Shown here: positions 37,353 through 47,017 of the stretch, piece after piece | How positions within the stretch are numbered: position 1 is the stretch's first letter | How the letters are laid out: the number at the start of each line of letters is the position of its first letter | From: Populus alba | Lineage: Eukaryota; Streptophyta; Magnoliopsida; Malpighiales; Salicaceae | DNA length: 64,000 nucleotides | NCBI RefSeq assembly: GCF_005239225.2 | Contig: NC_133284.1 | Coordinates: 33,370,758-33,434,757, forward strand | Direction of reading: 5' to 3' | Notes under the pieces: model-generated | Databases searched by the model: none | Told to the model about the DNA's origin: nothing | What the model saw: only the letters and a program-made list of their open reading frames with translations | Program-made: the position numbers and the translations under genes

Positions 37353-37453
37353 TGGGCCTAACCTCATGTAAAGAGACTTGTCTCATTCAAAACAGACTTG
37401 GGTAGAAGAGCCTGCACTTTTGGAAGAACAACAACAGAGCTGCTTTAGGCCCA
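37353..37453 (-). promoter_or_regulatory. Two site II (TGGGCC) elements upstream of CLPR1
   Basis: TGGGCC at 37353-37358 and its complement GGCCCA at 37448-37453, 180-280 bp upstream of the CLPR1 ATG. Site II elements, bound by TCP factors, are frequent in nuclear genes for ribosomal and organelle proteins. Their role here is inferred from position. Confidence 0.45.
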
Positions 37454-37479
37454 TCATTCCCACATACTTTGAATTACTA

Positions 37480-37513
37480 GAATAACATTGTTTTTTAAAA
37501 TAATTTTTATTTA

Positions 37514-37545
<32 letters not shown>

Positions 37546-37830
37546 TCAACATATCAAAATAATTAAAAATAAAAACTTAAAGCAAAAAAACAAATCAACT
37601 TTTTTTAAAAAACATGGTATCACTGAAAAAAAAAAATCATCACCTTAGAATTCATTTGTCTTTATATTTTAAAAATGTTTTTGAAAAAACATTTATTTAT
37701 TTTTGCTTAATATAATTTTTTTTTGTTTTTAAATCATTTTGATATGCTAATATCAAAAATATTTTAAATAATAATAATAAAATATTATTGTAATATATTT
37801 TTAATTAAAAAATACTACTAAAGTCCCAAA
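37480..37830. repeat. Two AT-rich MITE copies upstream of CLPR1
   Basis: One copy covers about 37485-37615 (with an internal TA run at 37517-37539) and another about 37660-37830 (ATCATTTTGATATGCTAATATC). They begin about 30 bp beyond the site II elements. Confidence 0.55.
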
Positions 37831-40234
37831 CATTCCTCTTGCATCACTAAACCGAAAGAAGAAGAAGTTATTGCAACAATTTGTAAGAGCATGGATGTGG
37901 GTTTTACAGAATAATTCGTTGCTTTTATTTTCTTTTTATATGACTGAATAATTCTTTACTTTCAAAGAAAGGAATTAGAGGAGGTCAAGTAGGAGATACG
38001 TAGCATTTAATACTTAAGATTTCTATTTAATTTAAAGATCTCATGTTCGAAAATGAGAATTGTGGAGGATTTCCATTTAAAAAAAAACAATTAATATTTT
38101 TTATGTTATTTGATCATTTTTATGTTAAAAATTATGGGTTACTTAACTAGGTCTGGTATGCTCATAAAAAAATGAACTTAATTCAAGATTTAAAGGAATT
38201 ATTAAAAAAATAATTGATTTTTTATACTTATATAAATAGAAACATATCTCATTTTAAAAATACAATTTTTTATTTGGTTAAAAGAATAAAATTCTCATCT
38301 TTTTTTATTTTATCTTAAACCATTGTATTATTTCGATAAGATCTATAAAAATATTCTTACTATAAAATTTAATTCTAGTAATTAAAGTGATACTAAAATA
38401 ATTAGATCTGAGGATAAAAAAACAAATTCTTATAAATAAATTTTCCTTTCAATACTACAAAAATAAATTTAAAAAATATACTATTTTAATATATTTTTAA
38501 ATAAAAAATAATTTAAAAATTAATATTTATCACAGTCTAACAAACATGTCAAAATTGAAAACCGTTTAAAAAACGGAGGAAAGCATAGCTTGACCCTTTT
38601 TTTTTTTTTTTTTTTTTGACCAGAAACCAGGTCAGCTTTCAATTTCTGCTGCTTCTTCGTTGTAGTCGAGGGCTCAAATTTGGATCATCTTAGAAAGAAT
38701 AACTCTACAAGTCAATAATGCACAACTTGACCCTTCTGGTTTTGGTTGTGGACAGTACTGGAGAGTACAATGGTTGCTTTCAACAAGTTTTGGATTCTTT
38801 TTCTTTCCATGGAAATGCTCGGCTGGATTTAGTTCTTGTTCTTCAGCCATCCTCCAGGTTCAGGCAGCCATAGGCGTTAGTTCCATTTGCAGCGCCTCCT
38901 CCAGCAGTCAACAAGATCTCCATTCTCTCCCTGTGAATTGGAAAAGTCGACGCAACTCAAGATCTACCATCATAAAGGAAGATAAGTTCCCATAAAAAAA
39001 AAAAGAAAAAAAAAAAAAAAAAAAGGGTGCTGTGTCGACGCTGTAAAATGTAGTCTGCTGGTCTTTGTATTTGACTTCCACTAATTCGAGTTTGGTATGG
39101 AAAAACTATACACGGTTCTGGGGCAGATCGGCCTCCCCCCATTAGCAGTATTATCGAGACAAGTAGTCACAAGCGTTTAGCTCTGTGTTTCAACCTGTAT
39201 TTTATTCAAATTTTAAATTTTTTTTTATTAAAATTAAAACGGTTTATATTTTTTAGATTTTTTTAGATTATTTTTATGACATGTATTTTAATATAAAAAA
39301 ATATTTAAAAAGCAATCACTGTCATACTGTAAAATACAGTATATAAAAAGCCGCCCCCATTGTTTTGACTATTAAAAACTAGCAGCAAGTAACTTGGCAA
39401 AATGGTTAGCTCTCGACGTCAATTCCACTGCTGGCTTGGGCCTTATCCAAGTCTTCATTCGGGTTAGAAAACGAAGGAAAACACTACTTCGCCAATCAGT
39501 ATGTTCAAAGTACACACTCAGTACAAGTATTATTATACATGTACGGTATTTTACTGTACAAATTAAATAAATGGTTTGTCAATGTAGCAATTGCAACACT
39601 CTCTCACTTTTATACTATATTAAAAACAAGCTTGAAATATTTACGAGTTTTTATTAATGTACATAATATTTATTATATTTTATAATATATAAGCATCAGT
39701 TTATTGATTCACAATTATATTTTTTATTTATTTTTCAAAAATTATATTAATAAAACTTACATGTTAATTCACTTGCATTAAAAAAAATTATTCCATTTGC
39801 AGCTATGGAAGTTTAATAGATATGTTTGTATTTAGTGCCACAAATAATTCATTGTTTATTTAATGAAATGCATTCAAAAGCTTTTTAATTTATAATTATT
39901 ATTTTTATTGTAAAAATCACATTTAAAAAATTTATATATTTATTTTTTTTATTAAAAAAATTATCGGACCGCTGCGAAGTTTATGTGAAATAACTAGTTG
40001 ATTCCTACAAAGGAAATTCAACAGAAAACAACGAAATAATCCAATAAAAAAAGAGCAGTGAATTACTTGACTAATTCATCATTCAAAAGGTCAAATATAT
40101 ATCCCATTTCTTCCTCACCTTCTTGAAGTTTCCAGCCTGTTTCCAAGAAGCAGCGGGGCATGAAGAGATAATTGACCATCACATGATTATCAAGAAAAGC
40201 CAAGAAATTCCAGTTTGTAAATTACATATTCAGG
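37831..40234. other. Intergenic with MITE fragments, no gene
   Basis: MITE fragments lie at about 38455-38560 and 39195-39345. Between 38560 and 39170 the DNA is of balanced composition with a short open frame (38774-38995) flanked by a 24-bp poly-T (38598-38618) and an interrupted poly-A (38993-39024). I do not recognise the product. The remainder is AT-rich. Confidence 0.4.
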
Positions 40235-40945
40235 TGCGGTTTGTTTTTTTATTTCCAGTCGCGATTCTAAAATATTTTGATTTTTCTTCTTGATTTAAAA
40301 ATAAAAAATAAAAATTATTTTAATGTATTTTTTAAAAAACATTTTAAAATATCATACAAACATGTGTTGTTAGACTAATATGGTGTAAATATGTCATGTT
40401 AAGAAAATGAAAGTTTAATTTTCTATACAAGATAGAATCGTGACCCGTCAGAATAGACTTTTAATTAAGTTGGAAATAATGTCCATCATTATATGAAAAT
40501 TCTTTTTTAAGTATATGTACATGCTCTCAATACACGGATACAGAATCTATGAAGGTTCATGCACCTCTCGAACTCTGGTAGAAAGTAATTGCTCTACTTA
40601 AGGCTGTGGCTTCAGCAGCATTAATTAATTAATTAATTAATTGGGTGGGTTTTTTTTAATCTATTTGCCTTCGCTGCTAAGACTCATAACTATTCAGGGA
40701 AAAGAAAACCAGCAACGACACGGCATCCAAGTATAATAATTCTAAGTTTATCTGAAATACAATTATATTTATTTTTTAAAGTATTTTTTTATTTATAAAT
40801 ATTTTAAAATAATATTTTTTATTTTTAAAAAATTATTTTTGACATCAACACATTAAAATAATTTTAAAAATAAAAAAAAATATTAATTTGAAACAAAAAA
40901 AATTAAAAAATTTCAAATTTTTCAAAAACATTTTAAGAATAATTA
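40235..40945. repeat. Two AT-rich MITE fragments
   Basis: Fragments at about 40240-40365 and 40745-40940, the latter with the core TTGACATCAACACATTAAAA. Unremarkable DNA lies between them. Confidence 0.5.
40618..40642. repeat. (ATTA)n microsatellite
   Basis: Six perfect TTAA-type tetranucleotide units. Confidence 0.9.
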
Positions 40946-41849
40946 AAATAATTAATTTTAAGAATATATATATATAAAAAGAGGAGGAGGAAACATGGTT
41001 CCAAAAACAAACAGCCCTTGACATTTAACTCCAGCTAAAGTGAGTTGGATCGCAAAGCAATATATGAATGTGGACACTCCTTAATTTCCTCCTATTAAAC
41101 TGGATATTATATAAAACCTGTAAAAGTGACGTCTGGAATGTGTAATGGCTGACGAATAAAAAATAAGAAGGCTACGTATCTTCTACTTTGTTGTTTCTGA
41201 CACGGCAAGGGTTTAGATCGAGGAGTGCCTGGCAGCACAAAAAAAAAATAAGAACCCTAGTTCATTTCTGTCGTCTCTGAAGATGAACCTTGACTCCGGC
41301 GAAGCATAAAAGCCTGAGAATTCACACTCTTATGAACTCCCGCGTTTAAGCTTATCCCCTTCCTTAATGATAGAGACTTCTTTAAACTTACTGTTCATAT
41401 AATTCTTTTCTTTTTTCTCTGTTGGGTGATTAATAAAATACAAGATTAAGCTTGAGTGAGATATACACATCTCGATTTCCAGGTGTTTTTGGCGTTTGAT
41501 TAGCCGTCTAGGGCCTCTCTACCTCGGGGAAAGGAGCACCATCGGTGAACCTTTCCCATGGTGCTCTCATCTTCCCTGCATGCACTGACAATTGCTCTCT
41601 GTGTCTCTCTGATATACATCTAATAATAAACATTTATAGACCAGATATGAATCGTGATTTAATTCAATAAACTTGAGATTTTTTACTCACAACGACCGCA
41701 CGACCCTAATTAAGTTGTTTGTTGTACCCATCCACTCATATGTCTTTATCGATCTTACAATTTCCCAGCTAATCACTCGTGCAAACAGTAATCATTGAAA
41801 TGGAAATAAATAAAATACCAAAGCACTCCAAGTGAATATGTTGTTGAAA
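40946..41849. other. Intergenic of balanced composition containing an interleaved inverted repeat
   Basis: 41000-41640 is less AT-rich than its surroundings, with CT-rich patches and AACCCTAG (41253-41260), as in a transcribed leader or a non-coding RNA gene. It has no open frame of note. The interleaved repeat at 41527-41566 is annotated separately. Confidence 0.4.
41527..41566 (+). other. Interleaved inverted repeat (B-A-B'-A' order)
   Basis: Block B GGGAAAGG (41527-41534) and block A AGCACCAT (41535-41542) are followed, after 7 nt, by CCTTTCCC (41550-41557) and ATGGTGCT (41558-41565), the exact complements of B and A in that order. Either B pairs with B' or A pairs with A', each with a 15-nt loop; forming both at once would need a pseudoknot. 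A normal hairpin would have A' before B'. Confidence 0.7.
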
Positions 41850-42010
41850 TGAGTGCTTGGAGGTGTAATAAAGATTGTTTTTTTGCTTAAAAATATATTA
41901 AAATAATATATTTTTTTGTTTTTTTTTAAAAAAAAATTTCAATATCAACAAATCAAAACAATATAAAAATATAAAATACAATTTTAAACAAAAACATTAT
42001 TTTTTTTAGT
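41850..42010. repeat. AT-rich MITE
   Basis: Core AATATCAACAAATCAAAACA flanked by complementary AT-rich arms. Confidence 0.5.
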
Positions 42011-42059
42011 GATAATGATAACATAGGGAACTTTTTTGTAAATGGGGATAAATGATGTA

Positions 42060-43430
42060 GCTTAATTCTTCATCCATTAAATATGGAAGGACAAAATTGA
42101 GTAAAAAAAGGACAAAAAAATACTTATCTCGAGTCAATCTAAGTCAACATGACAAACCTGTAACTCGTGGAATAAGAGGCAAGCCAATTAGGGTTGATCC
42201 ACCAAACATGCATCTTAGATCACGAGATTTGGATAACCTAAAAAAAAAAAATCAGAAAGCTGGAAAGAAAATATTTTTTTTTTCATAAAAAGCGATGTCA
42301 ACTCGCATTTACTTTTCAAACTCATGACTCGGGATATTAGACTAAAAACACCTTATATAGAAAAAACACGAAACTCAATTCTCAACCAATTAAATGTTTA
42401 AGGATTAACTTGGAAAATAATATCAACTGTACAAAAGGATCCATAACAAAAAATGATAATTAAAAGTAACGAGATCAAAATTAAAATACTAAATAAAATT
42501 TATTTTTGATTGAAAGGTGAAATTGAGAAGAAAATGTAATCGAGTAAAGGGACTAAAAAAAAATCAAAATAATAAGGATCGAAATTTAAATAAATAAAAA
42601 ATTATTAATTGAATGGTGAAATTGAATAAAAAAAATTAATTTAACAAAAGAGCCCAAAAATCATCAAAAAATGAGGATTAAATTGAAAAAAAATAATATA
42701 TAGCGAATTGGGATGAAAGGATGAGATTGAAAACAAATAAGACTTTTATAAGAAGGGTCAAAAACAAAAATAAAAAATAAAATAAATAAGGATTGAAGTT
42801 GAAATACAAATAATAAAAAGGGTCATATTATAATTTTTAAAGGAGAAGAGAGAGAAAAAGGCGTTCATCGATGACAAACTGAACCACCACCATCGACACA
42901 CATCATTCCACTAGAAAAAGGATGTGACGGTGCTTCCATTAACATGGTGGATGAGTGTTTTTGGACATGGGGAGGGACACACTCGCCGTCCAAAGGGTAT
43001 GGACATCTCTCACACGTCAAGGAGAGCGCTTTACGGTTGCTCACTTTTTTGTGTTTTCATTTAGTCAAATACCAAATTGTTCCTAGACTAATTTAATAAT
43101 AACAAAAAAAATATTGTGAAATGATGAAAATTCCCCTTGAGTCTAGTTTTAAAATTTTTACTTTTAAGAGTATTTTGGTAGTTTCATTATACTTTTTAAT
43201 TGCATAATATTTTTTATATTTGATCAAATATTAAATTGCATCTTAGTATACATTATAATAAAAAAAAAATCATCGTGAAAAACACAAAAATACTCCTTCA
43301 TGTCATTTTTAAATTTTTAGCTTCCAATAATATTTTAGTTATTTAACCTTATAATTAAATTGTTTCCTATTAATTTAGTATTGAATAAGTACAGATAAAA
43401 AAATTTCAATATACTTAATTGCTAAGTTTT
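42060..43430. repeat. Composite interspersed repeat, poplar-type
   Basis: The left part has GTCAACATGACAAACC and CTCATGACTCGGGATATTAG. The middle (42390-42840) repeats phrases like AGGATTAAATTGAAAA and GGTGAAATTGA every 60-70 bp. A more GC-rich block follows (42850-43030: GGCGTTCATCGATGACAAAC, CACCACCACC) and then an AT-rich tail. A related layout occurs at 60180-61400. It resembles a dispersed non-autonomous element; class and ends are unclear, and it has no gene. Confidence 0.45.
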
Positions 43431-43843
43431 TTTTTTTTTTTTTTTGTGGTGAAAAAACAAAAATATCATTATACCGTTACTGGGAAGAGTAGCTTTTGTT
43501 AGTTTACAAAATTGTAGTTTATGCACTACGGCCTAAAGTTTTAGTACGTCAGAAACTTGGAAGAATGGCAGCGAAGGAGTGTTGTCCTCTTTTCCCTGGC
43601 TTTTGCACTATTGTTTCTCAATCTCTTCCTCAACAATTTTCATGTTTTATATTTCTCTCCGGGTTTAATAATCAATAAAATATATCTTTTATAAGTTTAC
43701 GAGAATTTTTTTTAAATTATTAATTATATATTTATGGGTCGGTTTTTCTAGTGTCATAATTTAATTTTGAAGAGGTACCAAGGAGAGAGAGGCCACTGAG
43801 CTTGTCAAGAGCGGCAAGGGATGCTCGGCAGAAAGAGGGTTAT

Positions 43844-43996
43844 ACGTGGCAAAACATACATAAAAATATCCACGTGGCGATTTGCTAGAGATCCCTAGCC
43901 AATGGATGGGTAGTGGTGGTCATTAAAAATATATAGTCGGTTTATCTCTATTTGTTTGCAAGCATGTGAAAACCAGCAAAAAGGAGGTGACACGTG
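43844..43996. promoter_or_regulatory. Cluster of G-box/ABRE-like elements without a gene
   Basis: ACGTGGC (43844-43850), CACGTGGC (43871-43878) and CACGTG (43991-43996) within 153 bp of balanced DNA. ACGTGGC is the core of ABA-response elements. No reading frame starts within the next kilobase, so a remnant promoter or distant control region is possible. Confidence 0.4.
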
Positions 43997-44159
43997 TTTA
44001 CTTTAGAAGATTGGCGCGTTGCTTGCCGTATGCCCTGACGATTGCGCGTCGGTGAAGCTTTCAGAAGTCCACTATCCCTCTCTAGCTACTACTAGACTGT
44101 ACTAGCTAACTGTCATGTTATTTGACATCAATAACCCTTCTCCGCCCCCCTTTTTATGA

Positions 44160-44770
44160 TTTAAAAAAATTAAGGATACGTGGACGGTTCAACCGATATT
44201 TATTGTTTTTTAAAAATATATTTGTAATGTTAGTATATTAAAACAATACAAAAATTAAAAAAATAAATTTTTACTATGTAAACATGGATTATAGTGGCAA
44301 TAAAGCTAGAATATCATGCCTCTTAAAGTAGGTAGTTCTAATGAAATTTACTTAGAAATATCTTATACTAAACTTGGTTTGGGACGAGATACCATAGTTT
44401 TTATTTTTAAATTATGATAGTCTTGGACTCGACTCATAAATTACAAATCCTTTTACTGCTATAAAAAAAAAAAAGTTTAAAACTTAAAAAGTAATAAAAA
44501 AGAATTAATTATCTTATGCTTTGCATCAAGACTAAAATCTCCGAAGGAAAATTGAGAGGCTAAGAGTAGGGGTAACCTAGACTGTGTTTATTTTTGTTTT
44601 TAAAAAACATTTTTAAAATTTTTTATTTTTTTATTTCAAAATAATTTTCTTTATAATTTTACATCGTTTTATTTTTTATATTAAAAACAAATTTTAAAAA
44701 ATATAAAAATATTATTTTAATATATTTTTAAATAAATTATTTTTAAAAAACAGTTCAGATACTGCCTAAC
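44160..44770. repeat. Two AT-rich MITE fragments
   Basis: Fragments at about 44165-44285 and 44580-44765 share the AT-rich core arms; the DNA between is AT-rich and non-coding. Confidence 0.5.
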
Positions 44771-45584
44771 GACCGATGAGAGTGATTCGAGGGGAGTGGC
44801 TAGTATTTTCTAGAATGCAAAGGAGGGATAATCATGGGATGACAATTGTCCAGGTGGCAAAGAAAGAGATGTTTCTGGGGCGAACATTAGATAGCTGTCT
44901 TTCTAGATAGCCAACCAACAAGAAACTACCAAAACCAAGCATAAAGCTCGAAATTCCTAGATAAGGTCACTGGCAACTAACAGACGAATTTCCTGTGCAC
45001 TTATCAGCGCGTGAGTGTAAACGATCAACGGCGTAGAAGTAACGAGGAAGCAGAGCAAGGGATGTCTGTTTGCTTCTGGAGAAGGAAGACCGGCGGCCCA
45101 AGCAAGCACCGCCAGACGTTTTCGCCGTCCAAGACATATACTATAAAGAAATGGCCGACGACGAGTAAGACCTTAATCTGCAAGGAAGAGATAGTGTGGA
45201 TTCATCAGTCCTATGCATTGTTATCGTACGTTAGATCTCTTTTCTATATAGGAATAATGCATGGGAAACGCCAAAATAACGCTGAAAACATTATTAAATA
45301 TAATGGCAGCTATGTGGGCAAATTTCCTTTGTTAATTTTCGTGGAGAAGTACATAAAAACCATAGTTATTTAATAAATTGTCCCTCACTCTTCATTACAC
45401 GTGTCGAATTTCAACAAAACTAAAAGAAAGAAACCCAAGTTATTTTTTTTTATTATTATTCAACATTAAAAAGAAATGGATTCTAATTTCAGTTTCAAAG
45501 CCATGCTTGATTCTATTTGTAAGAGAAGAAAAGTACCATTTGGTAACGAGCATCAATACGATATCGGAAACCGGCAGTATTAGT
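44771..45584. other. Balanced DNA with an unassigned frame at 45062-45373
   Basis: An ATG at 45062 opens a 104-codon frame (MSVCFWRRKTGGPSKHRQ...) whose first third is coding-like in composition but whose end is AT-rich. The longer frame from 45011 starts with GTG. I recognise no family. It may be a chance frame, an eroded exon, or part of the AZF upstream region. Confidence 0.3.
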
Positions 45585-46101
45585 CACGTGCAGTAAAGAT
45601 TAATGACTTGCGATTACTTTTCCTCGAGTAAGTTGAATGGTATTGTTTTTTTTATATATATAAAAAAAAAACTCATACCACTCCGAAGAAGGAAAGAAAT
45701 CGGAAAGGAGCAAGTCACTTTGATAGAATAATCTTCGAAGCATCCCAAGATTTACTTGTGGGACGCGAAACTAAAAAATAAAAGGCAATAAAAATACAAT
45801 CTTTGCAAGCTTATCCACCTTGTGAATGCCTCATTGCTGACACAATAATGCGTGTTCCACACGGCCAAAAGACCCCGAGTTCCCCTAGGACTCAAATTAC
45901 CTCTTCTATTTTATGAGTGCTAAAAAGGCAAGCGTACCCTTGTTTTGACCCGGAAAATGGAATTAGTCGTATCCTCACAGCCTCCCTTGTTAGTAGTAGC
46001 TCAGTCTCCACAAATCCCACCCCACCTCTCTATGGCTTTAGTTGACCGACCTCACTGCCCACCAACTCTCCCACTCCACCATAACTTCCTATATATATAA
46101 A
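45585..46101 (+). promoter_or_regulatory. AZF/ZAT-type gene promoter: G-box, W-boxes, TATA
   Basis: A G-box CACGTG at 45585-45590, W-boxes TTGACC at 45945-45950 and 46042-46047, and a TATA box TATATATATAAA at 46090-46101, about 160 bp before the ATG. A short GATCGGTGATCGG repeat follows at 46130-46142. Stress and ABA induction is typical of this gene family and these sites agree with it, but function is inferred. Confidence 0.5.
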
Positions 46102-46258
46102 CGAAACCTCTCCTTACTCTACACTCAGTGATCGGTGATCGGCCTTCTCCCCTCCCTGTCTCTCTCAATACCTTTCTTCCTCTCCTTGGAAATCTTGTTC
46201 GTTTGTAGCCCTCGTTGCCCACTCACACAAGAAAAACTCAGTATCAAGAATCCAAATC

Positions 46259-47017
46259 ATGGCTCTTGAAGCTCTGAACTCTCCTACAACAGCCGCTCCT
46301 TTAAATTATGAAGAAACATGGATTAAGAGGAAACGCTCTAAGAGACCTCGTAGTGAGTCCCCTTCGACCGAGGAAGAATACCTCGCTTTTTGCCTTATCA
46401 TGCTTGCTCGTGGCGGCTCCACTGCCGCAACCGCCAAAAAAACCGCTTCCGCCTCCCCTGCACCACCCCAACCACCAACTTTGGATCTTTCTTACAAGTG
46501 TACGGTTTGCAACAAGGCTTTCTCTTCTTACCAGGCTCTCGGCGGGCACAAAGCCAGTCACAGGAAATCCTCCTCCGAGTCCACCGTCGCCACAGCAGCC
46601 GAAAACCCATCAGCCTCCACCACAACCAACACAACCACCACGACCACCAATGGTAGGACTCATGAGTGCTCTATCTGCCACAAGACTTTCCTTACTGGAC
46701 AGGCCTTAGGCGGACACAAGCGTTGTCACTATGAGGGCACAATTGGAGGCAACAACAGCAGCAGTGCTAGCGCTGCAATCACCACCTCAGACGGTGGTGC
46801 TGTTGGAGGCGGTGGCGTGAGCCAGAGTAAAAGTCAAAGAAGCGGTGGTGGGTTTGACTTTGACCTGAACCTGCCTGCTTTGCCTGAATTTGAAGGTCCA
46901 AGAATCAGTCAACAAGCACTCTACGGTGATCAAGAAGTGGAAAGTCCTTTGCCAGGGAAAAAGCCAAGATTAATGTTTTCGCTTAAGCAAGAAAAGACCG
47001 ATATGGGTTCTTCGTAA
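46259..47017 (+). CDS. C2H2 zinc-finger transcription repressor, AZF/ZAT10 type (252 aa)
   Basis: An intronless gene. Features in order: MALEALNSP start typical of AZF proteins; basic nuclear signal KRKRSKR (23-29); L-box [10 protein letters not shown] (40-49); zinc finger 1 with C81, C84, H97, H101 and QALGGH (92-97); zinc finger 2 with C137, C140, H153, H157 and QALGGH (148-153); Ser/Gly-rich spacer; EAR repression motif [10 protein letters not shown] (202-211). C1-2i zinc-finger proteins of this kind bind A(G/C)T repeats in DNA and repress targets under salt, cold, drought and ABA. It is closest by memory to AZF2/AZF1 and ZAT10 (STZ); one orthologue cannot be chosen from sequence alone. 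The Thr run (residues 121-130, codons ACC/ACA/ACG) may vary in length. Confidence 0.95.
   Translation: MALEALNSPTTAAPLNYEETWIKRKRSKRPRSESPSTEEEYLAFCLIMLARGGSTAATAKKTASASPAPPQPPTLDLSYKCTVCNKAFSSYQALGGHKASHRKSSSESTVATAAENPSASTTTNTTTTTTNGRTHECSICHKTFLTGQALGGHKRCHYEGTIGGNNSSSASAAITTSDGGAVGGGGVSQSKSQRSGGGFDFDLNLPALPEFEGPRISQQALYGDQEVESPLPGKKPRLMFSLKQEKTDMGSS

Noticed and set aside
38774..38995. A 73-codon frame in balanced DNA, considered as a small secreted peptide gene.
   Set aside because: An ATG at 38770 in another frame gives a hydrophobic start (MVAFNKFWILF) but meets a stop after about 20 codons, and the open frame lacks any known peptide motif such as CLE, IDA or RGF. It is bounded by poly-T and poly-A tracts.
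41570..41610. Sequence near CTTCCCTGCATGCACTGACAA, considered as a miRNA (miR408 or miR156/535-like).
   Set aside because: The match to any known mature miRNA is partial and no proper precursor fold-back was found.
45011..45373. A 120-codon frame with a coding-like first third.
   Set aside because: It starts at GTG, and from the ATG at 45062 the second half is AT-rich with no family resemblance. Kept only as an unassigned frame within an intergenic entry.
46301..46709. Long frames overlapping the zinc-finger gene in other frames and on the minus strand.
   Set aside because: Shadows of the GC-rich, Pro/Ser/Thr-rich coding sequence; the real frame has two zinc fingers and an EAR motif.
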